DNA of 64,000 nt from Streptomyces sp. CG 926. Its GTDB lineage: Bacteria > Actinomycetota > Actinomycetes > Streptomycetales > Streptomycetaceae. Numbering within the stretch: position 1 is the first letter of the stretch; the number at the start of each line of letters is the position of its first letter. Location: assembly GCF_003148825.1 (NCBI RefSeq), contig NZ_QGGZ01000011.1, positions 1-64,000 of the forward strand, in the 5' to 3' direction. Below the pieces are notes generated by a model that saw only the letters and a list, made by a program, of their open reading frames with translations, was not told the DNA's origin and did not search any database. A program made the position numbers and the translations under genes. Shown here one piece after another: positions 26,449 through 35,732 of the stretch.

Positions 26449-27798
26449 GTGAACGCTGAAACCCAAGCCCCCGCCGCCAAGGCGACCTGGCGAGACCTTC
26501 CCGCGGCGCAGCAGCCTTCGTACCCCGATGCCGAGGCTCTGCGCGCTGTCGTCGCGGACCTCGAGTCGTATCCGCCCCTCGTCTTCGCGGGTGAGTGCGA
26601 CCAGCTGCGTGCCCGTCTGGGAGCCGTCGCCAAGGGCGAGGCGTTCCTGCTGCAGGGCGGCGACTGCGCCGAGGCCTTCGACGGCGTCTCCGCCGACCAC
26701 ATCCGAGCCAAGCTGAAGACGCTGCTCCAGATGAGCGCCGTCCTGACGTACGCCGCCTCCGTGCCCGTCGTCAAGGTCGGCCGCATCGCGGGCCAGTACT
26801 CCAAGCCGCGCTCCAAGGACACCGAGACCCGCGACGGCGTCACCCTGCCGACCTACCGCGGCGACTCCGTCAACGGCTTCGCCTTCACCGAAGAGGCCCG
26901 GATCCCGGACCCCGAGCGGCTGAAGCGCATGTACAACGCCTCCGCCTCGACGCTCAACCTGGTGCGCGCCTTCACCACCGGTGGTTACGCCGACCTGCGC
27001 CAGGTGCACGCCTGGAACCAGGACTTCGTGAAGTCCAGCCCGTCCGGGCAGCGCTACGAGCAGCTCGCGCGGGAGATCGACAACGCGCTGAACTTCATGA
27101 AGGCCTGTGGCACCGACCCGGCCGAGTTCAAGGCCGTCGAGTTCTACGCCTCCCACGAGGCGCTGCTGCTCGACTACGAAGGCGCGCTGACCCGCACCGA
27201 CTCGCGTACCGGCAAGCTGTACGACACCTCCGGCCACATGGTCTGGATCGGTGAGCGCACCCGCCAGCTGGACCACGCGCACATCGAGTTCTGCGCGCAG
27301 ATCGCCAACCCGATCGGCATCAAGCTCGGCCCCACCACCACGGTGGACGAGGCGCTGACGTACATCGACCGCCTGGACCCCGAGCGCGAGCCGGGCCGGC
27401 TGACCTTCGTCGTCCGCATGGGCGCCGACAAGGTCCGCGACAAGCTCCCCGAGCTGGTCGAGAAGGTCACCGCCTCCGGTGCGACCGTCGCCTGGGTCAC
27501 CGACCCGATGCACGGCAACACCTTCGAGGCGGCTTCCGGCCACAAGACGCGCCGTTTCGACGACGTGCTCGACGAGGTCAAGGGCTTCTTCGAGGTCCAC
27601 AAGGCGCTGGGCACCCACCCGGGCGGCATCCACGTCGAGCTCACCGGTGACGACGTCACCGAGTGCGTGGGCGGCGGCGACGAGATCTTCGTCGACGACC
27701 TGCACCAGCGCTACGAGACGGCCTGCGACCCGCGGCTCAACCGCAGCCAGTCCCTGGACCTGGCGTTCCTGGTCGCCGAGATGTACCGCGACCAGTAA
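26449..27798 (+). CDS. aroH: Class II DAHP synthase
   Basis: A 449-residue plant-type (class II) 3-deoxy-D-arabino-heptulosonate-7-phosphate synthase. Marker segments are TWRDLPAAQQP at the N-terminus, LLQGGDCAEAFDG with a metal-ligand Cys, KVGRIAGQYSKPRS, LVWI-type GHMVWIGERTRQLD, and WVTDPMHGNT with a metal His. It condenses phosphoenolpyruvate and erythrose-4-phosphate, the first shikimate step. Of three in-frame GTGs (26434, 26443, 26449) the last is chosen because GAGGTGA precedes it. Its divergence from anthranilate synthase places the entry and branch points of tryptophan synthesis side by side. The symbol varies between species. Confidence 0.93.
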   Translation: MNAETQAPAAKATWRDLPAAQQPSYPDAEALRAVVADLESYPPLVFAGECDQLRARLGAVAKGEAFLLQGGDCAEAFDGVSADHIRAKLKTLLQMSAVLTYAASVPVVKVGRIAGQYSKPRSKDTETRDGVTLPTYRGDSVNGFAFTEEARIPDPERLKRMYNASASTLNLVRAFTTGGYADLRQVHAWNQDFVKSSPSGQRYEQLAREIDNALNFMKACGTDPAEFKAVEFYASHEALLLDYEGALTRTDSRTGKLYDTSGHMVWIGERTRQLDHAHIEFCAQIANPIGIKLGPTTTVDEALTYIDRLDPEREPGRLTFVVRMGADKVRDKLPELVEKVTASGATVAWVTDPMHGNTFEAASGHKTRRFDDVLDEVKGFFEVHKALGTHPGGIHVELTGDDVTECVGGGDEIFVDDLHQRYETACDPRLNRSQSLDLAFLVAEMYRDQ

Positions 27799-27816
27799 GG
27801 ATCAATCAGTACCTTC

Positions 27817-27865
27817 GTACGACGATGGGGCGCGGATCGATGTGATCCGCGCCCCATCGTCGTAC
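27817..27865. terminator. Perfect 22-bp hairpin after DAHP synthase gene
   Basis: Arms 27817-27838 and 27844-27865 are exact reverse complements over 22 bp (outer ends GTACGACGATGG / CCATCGTCGTAC), with a 5-nt loop. It starts 18 nt after the stop codon and is followed by GGGGGCTTTTAGG. It is an unusually long perfect intrinsic terminator. Confidence 0.9.
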
Positions 27866-27874
27866 AGGGGGCTT

Positions 27875-27919
27875 TTAGGCCACCCTAACTTTGGGTACGG
27901 TTAGGTAAGCCTCACCGAA
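27875..27919 (+). promoter_or_regulatory. Two iron-box-like sites upstream of bfd
   Basis: TTAGGTAAGCCTCACCGAA (27901-27919) matches the DtxR/IdeR/DmdR1 iron box TTAGGTTAGSCTAACCTAA at 16 of 19 positions. A second, shorter symmetric site TTAGG-CCAC-CCTAA lies at 27875-27888. An iron-bound DmdR1-type repressor would bind here; bfd is often iron-repressed because it helps release iron from bacterioferritin. Confidence 0.7.
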
Positions 27920-27972
27920 TTGGGGATGGCTCGCTGAACCGCAGAACCATTCCGCCCAGGGAGGTGAACCGC

Positions 27973-28230
27973 GTGTACGTCTGCTCTTGCTTCGGTGTCA
28001 CCGACAAGCAGGTCAAGGAGCACGCGGCTGCCGGGGCCTGCACCCCGCGCCAGATCGCCTCGGCCACCAAGGCCGGCACCGACTGCGGATCCTGCGTGCG
28101 CACCATCCAGGGCATCCTCGGCCGTGGGGCGTGCCCCCGCCGGGAGCTGCTGGAGAAGGGCCAGACGGCGGCCGTGCTCGCCGCGGAGCCGGGTACGGCC
28201 CGTTCGGCGGAGCTGGCGGAAGCGGCCTAG
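27973..28230 (+). CDS. bfd: Bacterioferritin-associated ferredoxin
   Basis: An 85-residue [2Fe-2S] BFD domain protein. The cluster cysteines are in VCSCFGVTD and TDCGSCVRT (CxC...CxxC), followed by a short tail. It passes electrons to bacterioferritin to release stored iron. The GTG at 27973 is set by the AGGGAGG Shine-Dalgarno 8-9 nt upstream; an earlier GTG at 27964 overlaps the Shine-Dalgarno itself. Iron-box-like sites lie upstream. It is convergent with bfr, with 7 nt between their stops. Confidence 0.92.
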   Translation: MYVCSCFGVTDKQVKEHAAAGACTPRQIASATKAGTDCGSCVRTIQGILGRGACPRRELLEKGQTAAVLAAEPGTARSAELAEAA

Positions 28231-28237
28231 AGCCGGA

Positions 28238-28714
28238 TCAGCTCGGCTGCTCGATCAGCTGCGCGATGTAGAGCGGCTCGCCCAAGGACTCGATGAGCTC
28301 CAGCTGGGTGTCGAGGTAGTCGATGTGGTGCTCCTCGTCCTCCAGGATCTCCTCGAAGAGCCGCGCCGAGGTGATGTCGCCCTTGCCGCGCATGACCTCG
28401 ATACCCCGCTTGAGTCGGTCGATGGCCTCGACCTCGACCTGGCGGTCCGCCTGGAACATCTCCGTGAGCGTCTGCCCGACGCGCACGTGGAAGAGACGCT
28501 GATAGTTCGGCAGGCCATCGAGCATCAGGATGCGCTCGGTGATCTTGTCCGCGTGCTTCATCTCGTCGATGGACTCTTCACGCGTGTACTTGGCGAGCTT
28601 GGTCCAGCCCTTGTTGTCCTGGATGCGGTAGTGCAGCCAGTACTGGTTGATGGCCGTCAGCTCGCCGGTCAGCTGCTCGTTCAGAAACTCAAGGACCTCG
28701 GGGTCGCCCTGCAT
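28238..28714 (-). CDS. bfr: Bacterioferritin
   Basis: A 158-residue heme ferritin. The ferroxidase ligands are all present: Glu18, Glu51, His54, Glu94, Glu127 and His130 (in ESIDEMKHAD and EDEEHHIDYLD), and Met52, the heme ligand, is conserved. It forms a 24-subunit iron storage shell and oxidises ferrous iron. The ATG at 28714 is preceded by GGAAGGAG. It is convergent with bfd, and no iron box was found upstream of it. Confidence 0.96.
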   Translation of the reverse strand: MQGDPEVLEFLNEQLTGELTAINQYWLHYRIQDNKGWTKLAKYTREESIDEMKHADKITERILMLDGLPNYQRLFHVRVGQTLTEMFQADRQVEVEAIDRLKRGIEVMRGKGDITSARLFEEILEDEEHHIDYLDTQLELIESLGEPLYIAQLIEQPS

Positions 28715-28887
28715 CGCAGAGGCTCCTTCCAGGCAATGTCAGCTATGTGACGGGGCAGTTGCGCGCATCCTTGCACCGCCACCCGGGAGCGTCCAGTAAG
28801 TGCCTCCTTAGTGGGAGTTACCGCGACTTGCCCGAATCGGCCCAGACCTGGTCATGACCACCCTGCCCAGTCTGTCACCATGGAGTC

Positions 28888-29520
28888 ATGGGTCAGCCGG
28901 AAAGCCGGGAATCTCCGGGAGCAGAGCAGCTGGAGCTTCCACCGGGGCAGCGGCTGCAGAGGGGCTGGCCGGTCACCCACTACGGGCCCGTACCCAAGTT
29001 CAAGCCCGACCGCTGGGAGTTCCGCGTCTTCGGCGCGACGGCCGACGGGGACAAGCACTGCTGGAACCACGAGGAGTTCACGGCCCTGCCGTTCGACTCC
29101 GTCGTGGCCGATCTGCACTGCGTCACGAAGTTCAGCATGCAGGGCGCCGAATGGGGCGGTGTGCTCGCCCGCGAGGTCCTCGCCCTGGCGCCCCCCGCAC
29201 CGCAGGTCACGCACGTGATGGTGTGGGCCGAGTACGGCTTCAGCTCCAACCTGCGGCTGGCCGACTTCGCCTCCGACCGCACCGTCTTCGCCACCCACGA
29301 GGGCGGTGAACTGCTCACCGCCGAGCACGGGTTCCCCGTACGGCTGGTGGTCCCGCACCTGTACGCCTGGAAGGGCCCCAAGTGGGTCCGCGGCATCGAG
29401 TACATGACCGCCGACCGCCGCGGCTTCTGGGAGGAGCGCGGCTACCACAACATCGGCGACCCGTGGCGCGAGCAGCGCTACTCCTACCAGGAGGAGCCCG
29501 GGGAGGGCCCCGAACTGTAG
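28888..29520 (+). CDS. Sulfite-oxidase-like molybdopterin protein
   Basis: A 210-residue protein of the oxidoreductase molybdopterin-binding (SUOX/MsrP-like) fold. The likely Mo-ligand cysteine is in ADLHCVTKFS, followed by the conserved VWAEYGFSS and LVVPHLYAWKGPKWVRGIEYM segments, the latter typical of the family. There is no signal peptide or twin-arginine motif, so it acts in the cytoplasm, perhaps on sulfoxides or sulfite. The ATG at 28888 is used; the opening 20 residues are polar. It is divergent from bfr. Confidence 0.85.
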   Translation: MGQPESRESPGAEQLELPPGQRLQRGWPVTHYGPVPKFKPDRWEFRVFGATADGDKHCWNHEEFTALPFDSVVADLHCVTKFSMQGAEWGGVLAREVLALAPPAPQVTHVMVWAEYGFSSNLRLADFASDRTVFATHEGGELLTAEHGFPVRLVVPHLYAWKGPKWVRGIEYMTADRRGFWEERGYHNIGDPWREQRYSYQEEPGEGPEL

Positions 29521-29556
29521 GGGCGGAGCGGCGCCCCCGCGTCCGGCGGCGCTCGC

Positions 29557-30171
29557 TCAGTGGTGGTAGCGGTGCACGACCGCGTGACCCTTGCCGCGGC
29601 CGATCATCCACTTGTTGACCGGGGTCGTGATCACGAAGGCGGCCACCAGGGCGATCGCCAGGACGATCCAGAACAGCGGCTCCGACAGGTGCGCCTCCAT
29701 CGCGCCGGGCCACAGGGCGATCACCCCGTTGTCGATCAGCTCCATGACGGCGATCGAAAGAGTGTCCGCGGCCAGCGCCACCCGGATGGCCGTACGGAGG
29801 TCGACGCCGGCGGCGAGGATCCCGCGCAGGGTGAGGGCGTAGCCGAAGAAGAACGCGAGCACGATCGCCAGGATCATCGTGGCGAGGTTCCCCCAGCCGA
29901 GCGCGGTGCCGATGATCATGCCGAGCACCTCGCCGATGGCGCATCCGGTCAGGCAGTGCAGGGTGGCCCGGGCGGCCATGCCCCAGCTGACGGAGCCACC
30001 GGCGCCGTGCGCGTGCTGCTCGTCGTGCGCGTGCTGCTCGTCGTGCGCTTGCTGCTCGTCGTGCGCGAGCTGCTCGTCCTGCTCGTGGGCATGGTGGCCT
30101 TCGTGGCCGTCACGGCCCTGATGCCCTTCGTGGCCTTCGTGCCCTTGGTGGCCCTCGTGCATGTGCTCCAT
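29557..30171 (-). CDS. DUF4396 membrane protein with His-rich N-terminus
   Basis: A 204-residue protein. The first 55 residues are repeats such as HEGHQGHEGHEGHQG and AHDEQ/HAHDEQ with about 20 histidines, typical of a metal-binding tail. Residues 60-200 carry four membrane helices of the DUF4396 type, including CLTGCAIGEVLGMIIG with a Cys pair and TALGWGNL. DUF4396 proteins are found beside copper and cobalt genes. Upstream lies an almost perfect CsoR-type operator (30227-30243), so copper- or nickel/cobalt-responsive expression is likely; transport or sequestration is inferred. Confidence 0.85.
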   Translation of the reverse strand: MEHMHEGHQGHEGHEGHQGRDGHEGHHAHEQDEQLAHDEQQAHDEQHAHDEQHAHGAGGSVSWGMAARATLHCLTGCAIGEVLGMIIGTALGWGNLATMILAIVLAFFFGYALTLRGILAAGVDLRTAIRVALAADTLSIAVMELIDNGVIALWPGAMEAHLSEPLFWIVLAIALVAAFVITTPVNKWMIGRGKGHAVVHRYHH

Positions 30172-30226
30172 GACAACCCCCTCATGGGTACGCCGGGTAG
30201 CGGTCCCGTCGATATGCCGGAACCGT

Positions 30227-30243
30227 ATACCCCCCTGGGGTAT
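30227..30243. promoter_or_regulatory. CsoR-type operator upstream of the DUF4396 gene
   Basis: ATACCCCCCTGGGGTAT is a 17-bp near-palindrome with a central asymmetry, of the ATACCCC...GGGGTAT form bound by CsoR/RcnR-family copper or nickel/cobalt sensors. It lies 56 bp upstream of the DUF4396 start, in the promoter position. The regulator gene is not in this window. Confidence 0.7.
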
Positions 30244-30262
30244 TCCTCAAGGGATCGGTGGA

Positions 30263-31123
30263 TCACCGCGAGCCGCGCAGCTCCTTCAGCAACGCCACGT
30301 CCGCCGCATGCCCTTCCTTGCCGCCGGGCGTCTCGATGATCAGCGGGACCCCGTCCATCGCGGGATGCGTGATCAGCTCCGCGAAGGCATCCCGACCGAT
30401 GTGCCCCTGGCCGATGTTGGCGTGCCGGTCCTTGTGGGCACCGACGCCCTCCTTGGAGTCGTTCGCGTGGACCAGCTTCAGCCGGCCCTCACCCACCGTG
30501 TCCACGAGCAGGTCCAACATCACCTTCGACCCGCCCGGCTCCGCCAGATCGTGTCCGGCCGCGAAGATGTGGCAGGTGTCCAGGCAGATCCCCAGCTTCG
30601 GGTGGTGGTCGAGCGCCTCGAAATACGGGCCGAAATCCTCGGCGAGCGAGCACAACGAGAAGCCCTGCCCGGCCGTGGACTCCAGCAGCAGGAACGGGTC
30701 GTCGTCGTGCGTCAGTTCGTCCAACAGCGGCAGCATGCGCTCCCTGACCTGCGCGTACGCCACCTCACGCGGGCGGCCCCCGGTCGCCGACCCGGTGTGC
30801 ACGACCACCCCGAGCGCGCCGATCTCCCGGCCGCGGCGCAGCGAGTGCCGCAGCGACTCCACCGACTTCTCCACGGTCGCCTCGGTGTGCGAGCCGAAGT
30901 TGATCAAATACGGGGCGTGCACGTACGCCGGGATCGCCTCGGCCGCGCACTCCGCGCGGAACCGCTCGTCCTGCGCCGGATTGCCGACCGGCGTGGCCCA
31001 GCCGCGCGGATTGGCGACGAAGACCTGGACGGCCTCCGCCCCCATCTCCCGGGCATAGGTCAGGCCGACCGAGGCGAGCCCCCCGGCAACGGGGACGTGC
31101 CCGCCCACTGGATTGCGCATCAC
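30263..31123 (-). CDS. nfo: Endonuclease IV (AP endonuclease)
   Basis: A 286-residue TIM-barrel AP endonuclease. Zinc ligands are in AYVHAPYLINFGSH, VVVHTGSATGGRP, LLLESTAGQGFSL, CLDTCHIFAAGHDL, KLVHANDSKEGVGAHKDRHANIG and LIIETPGG; all are conserved. It cuts DNA at abasic sites in base excision repair. The start is the GTG at 31123 or the adjoining ATG at 31120. Its start is 6 nt downstream of the PASTA kinase stop on the same strand, so the two are in one operon. Confidence 0.93.
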   Translation of the reverse strand: MMRNPVGGHVPVAGGLASVGLTYAREMGAEAVQVFVANPRGWATPVGNPAQDERFRAECAAEAIPAYVHAPYLINFGSHTEATVEKSVESLRHSLRRGREIGALGVVVHTGSATGGRPREVAYAQVRERMLPLLDELTHDDDPFLLLESTAGQGFSLCSLAEDFGPYFEALDHHPKLGICLDTCHIFAAGHDLAEPGGSKVMLDLLVDTVGEGRLKLVHANDSKEGVGAHKDRHANIGQGHIGRDAFAELITHPAMDGVPLIIETPGGKEGHAADVALLKELRGSR

Positions 31124-31129
31124 TACGGC

Positions 31130-33049
<1,920 letters not shown>

Positions 33050-33118
33050 CCGGCGATTCTACGAGCCGCCACGCGGCCCCCGTCCTGGGCGGGTCGCGTT
33101 GCAGCGCAGCTGTGACGT

Positions 33119-33800
33119 GTACGGGTCCAGGGGAGCGGGGCCTTCACCCCCGCGACCCCCCGCCCCGGCCCAGTGGCTGCCCACCCACCCCCTCGGCGCC
33201 GGGGGACATCGGAGCGCCCTGCCGGGCGGGGGCCGAAACGGCGTGGACGGCGCGGCGGCGGCGTGCTGCCGGGCGGGGGCTTGGGGTGGCGGTGTCCACT
33301 CGGGCGGCATCAGGGAGGGTATGGGGGTTTCCCGTCAGTCCCATCGTCCCTCCGGGTCGAGCCGGTCCCTCAAGGGCGCTCCTCCTTCGTCGTCGCGTCG
33401 CTACGCGATGTCGCTGCGCTCCACCCTTGACCGACCGTCCCGCCCCGGAGAAACGAAAGACTGCCGAGAAGCCCCCAAAAGAACGAGCCGGTCCAAGGTC
33501 ACAGGGATGGGACGGTCGGAGATGTGCTGCCCTGTCGGGCGTGAGGGACGAGTGAGAGACGGCCTCGCCCGGACCCGGACCCAGGTCGGGGGGCGCGCCC
33601 GATCGCTACGCCCTCCCGGTCTCTCGGCGTCCGGCGCCCGTCCTGGGCTGGACATAAGCCGCCCATGACCTCACGTGCTCCTCGCCGACGGCGACCGTCG
33701 ACCGTCCGTGGCCGGGCATAAGCCGCCGCGACCTCACGTGCTCCTCCCGGAACGCGTCTGTCGCCCGTCCTGGGCTGGACATAAGCCGCCCACGACCCAC
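33119..33800. repeat. Left arm of a 1.6-kb imperfect inverted repeat
   Basis: This arm is the reverse complement of 34095-34728. The segment 33321-33523 matches 34354-34559 with only a few substitutions and a 6-nt indel; the outer part (33119-33320) matches less closely, and the inner part contains tandem repeats. The outermost ends are GTACGGGTCCAGG (33119) and CCTGGACCCGTAC (34728). No reading frame in the arm has coding features. The region lies between the PASTA kinase and thiG genes. Confidence 0.85.
33636..33795. repeat. Tandem repeat, three copies of about 64 nt (left arm)
   Basis: The marker string CATAAGCCGCC occurs at 33653, 33717 and 33780, spaced 64 and 63 nt. Each copy runs roughly from CCCGTCCTGGGCTGG through CATAAGCCGCC and a CACGTGCTCCTC or similar linker; the middle copy is more diverged. 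They do not resemble CRISPR repeats, as the repeat is the whole period and no unique spacers exist. Confidence 0.85.
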
Positions 33801-34094
33801 GGGGCTTCCCATGCGAGGCGGCTGGAGGTTGTCCGGGGTGAATGGGCTTCGAAGCGCGGCCATTTCGTCGTGAGTGCGAGTCAGCGCGCGCGGGTGGCCC
33901 CGAAGGTCGAAGGTTCGCCCCATTTGCCCCGTTTCGGGGTCGGGTTGGTGGTGTCGTGTTCGTGCTGACCCCGATCCACCACGGATCGGCCGAGCTGTCA
34001 GCCGTTCGCCCCTCTCGTCAGCCCTCATCAACCCCTGCCTGCCTGCCGGCTGTCGCGGTCAGGGAGAGGCACGTAGCGATCCGCTGCCTCTACG
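33801..34094. other. Centre of the palindromic region
   Basis: About 290 nt of unique sequence between the two arms. No start, ribosome site or protein motif was convincing in any frame, and no tRNA or known RNA fold was recognised. Confidence 0.5.
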
Positions 34095-34728
34095 GCTGGC
34101 CCAGGACGGTCGTCGGACGCGTGACGGGAGAAGGGCGAGCGAGCAGTGGGCGGCCTATGCCCAGCCCGGGACGGTCGTCGGACGCGTGACGGGGAAAGGG
34201 AAGCGAGTGGTGGGCGGCTTATGTCCAGCCCGGGACGGTCGTCGGACGCCGAGAGACGGGGAGTGTGTAGCGATCGGGTGCGCCCCGACGCCCCCGGCAC
34301 GCCCGTCCCATGGGCCCCGTCTCGGGATCGCCCCACCGGGACCGGGGTCGGGTATCTCCGACCGCCCCGTCCCTGTGACCTTGGACCGGCTCGTTCTTTT
34401 GGGGGCTTCTCGGCAGTCTTTCGTTTCTCCGGGGCGGGACGGTCGGTCAAGGGTGGAGCGCAGCGACATCGCGTAGCGACGCGACGAAGGAGCGCCCTTG
34501 AGGGACCGGCCCGACACGGAGGGACGATGGGACTGACGGGAAACCCCCATACCCTCCCTGATGCCGCCCGACAGGCTCCCGCTCCCCGAAGTCCCCGCCC
34601 GGCAGCACGGCGCCGCCGCGCCGTCCGCGCCGTTTCGGCCCCCGCCCTGCAGGGCGCTCCCGATGCCCCCGGCGCCGAGGGGGGCGGGGGGGTCGCGGGG
34701 GTGAAGGCCCCACCCCCTGGACCCGTAC
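34095..34728. repeat. Right arm of the 1.6-kb inverted repeat
   Basis: Reverse complement of 33119-33800. The marker GGCGGC(C/T)TATG occurs at 34149 and 34213 (64 nt apart), with a degenerate third copy near 34085-34109, so the right arm also carries about three 64-nt units. The arm ends 4 nt before the stop codon of thiG, so transcripts of thiOSG that run on would fold into this structure. Confidence 0.85.
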
Positions 34729-34731
34729 CCC

Positions 34732-35526
34732 TCAGAACGCCGGGCGTTCCGGGTCCAGCGTGGCCCGGCCCTCCGTGGGGGAGGACGCTTCCGCGAAGCG
34801 GCGTTGGGGGATGCGGCCCGCGCGGAAGGCGAGGCGGCCCGCCGAGACGGCGTCCCGCATGGCGGACGCCATGAGGACCGGTTCCTGCGCGCGGGTCACC
34901 GCCGAGGCCAGCATCACCGCCGCGCAGCCCAGTTCCATCGCCAGGGCCGCGTCGGACGCCGTGCCCGCGCCCGCGTCCAGGATGACCGGGACCGAGGCGC
35001 GTTCGGTGATCAGCTCGAAGTTGTGCGGGTTGCGGATGCCCATGCCGGATCCGATGGGGGATCCGAGCGGCATGATCGCCGCGCAGCCCACGTCCTCCAG
35101 CTTCCGTGCCAGCACCGGATCGTCGTTGGTGTACGGGAGGACCGTGAAGCCCTCGTCCACCAGGATCTCGGCGGCGTCCAGCAGTTCGACGCCGTCGGGC
35201 AGGAGGGTCCGTTCGTCCGCGACCACCTCCAGCTTGATCCAGTCCGTGCCGAGCGCCTCCCGGGCCAGCCGGGCGGTGAGGACGGCCTCGCCCGCCGTGA
35301 AGCAGCCCGCCGTGTTGGGCAGGACCGAGATGCCGAGCTTGGTCAGCACGGACAGGACGGAGCCCTGGACCGTGGGGTCCAGCCGCCGCATCGCCACCGT
35401 GGTGAGTTCGGTGCCGGACGCGACGAGGGAGCGTTCCAGGACGTCCAGGCTCGGGGCCCCGCCCGTGCCCATGATCAGGCGGGAGGTGAAGGTCCGGCCG
35501 CCGAGGGTGAAGAGGTCGTCCGCCAT
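34732..35526 (-). CDS. thiG: Thiazole synthase
   Basis: A 264-residue TIM-barrel enzyme that makes the thiazole phosphate carboxylate ring from deoxyxylulose phosphate, dehydroglycine and ThiS-thiocarboxylate. Conserved blocks are GGRTFTSRLIMGTGG at the start, LPNTAGCFTAGEAV, the Schiff-base Lys in WIKLEVV, and LDAGAGTASDAA. The ATG at 35526 is 5 nt after the thiS stop. It is the last gene of the riboswitch-controlled thiOSG operon, and its stop codon lies 4 nt from the right arm of the large inverted repeat. Confidence 0.95.
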   Translation of the reverse strand: MADDLFTLGGRTFTSRLIMGTGGAPSLDVLERSLVASGTELTTVAMRRLDPTVQGSVLSVLTKLGISVLPNTAGCFTAGEAVLTARLAREALGTDWIKLEVVADERTLLPDGVELLDAAEILVDEGFTVLPYTNDDPVLARKLEDVGCAAIMPLGSPIGSGMGIRNPHNFELITERASVPVILDAGAGTASDAALAMELGCAAVMLASAVTRAQEPVLMASAMRDAVSAGRLAFRAGRIPQRRFAEASSPTEGRATLDPERPAF

Positions 35527-35531
35527 GTCGG

Positions 35532-35732
35532 TCAGCCTCCCTGCACCGCGGTCAGGATCTCGACCCGGTCGCCGTCGCCGACGACGGTGGCCGGCCACTG
35601 CCCGCGCGGGATGACGGTCTCGTTGAGTGCGGCGGCGACGCCGGCGGGGGCGGTGGTCAGGGTGGCGACCACCGTGTCGAGCGTGGCGCCGGCCGCGACC
35701 TCGCGCGGCTCGCCGTTGACGGAGATGGTCAT
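35532..35732 (-). CDS. thiS: Thiamine biosynthesis sulfur carrier protein
   Basis: A 66-residue ubiquitin-like protein. The C-terminus is VQGG, the di-glycine that is adenylated and converted to a thiocarboxylate to deliver sulfur to ThiG. The start overlaps the thiO stop by 4 nt (ATGA) and its stop is 5 nt before thiG, so expression is coupled. The Ile/Val-rich strand MTISVNGEPREVAAG at the N-terminus is typical. Confidence 0.95.
   Translation of the reverse strand: MTISVNGEPREVAAGATLDTVVATLTTAPAGVAAALNETVIPRGQWPATVVGDGDRVEILTAVQGG

Noticed and set aside
33636..33795. CRISPR array
   Set aside because: The repeats are about 64 nt and directly adjoining, with no unique spacers, and no cas genes exist in the window.
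33099..34476. Long reading frames in the palindrome, some with the same C-terminal peptide on both arms (DRLVLLGASRQSFVSPGRD and so on)
   Set aside because: The shared peptide simply follows from the inverted arms. No ribosome site, codon pattern or domain supports a gene, and the frames do not extend consistently into the flanks.
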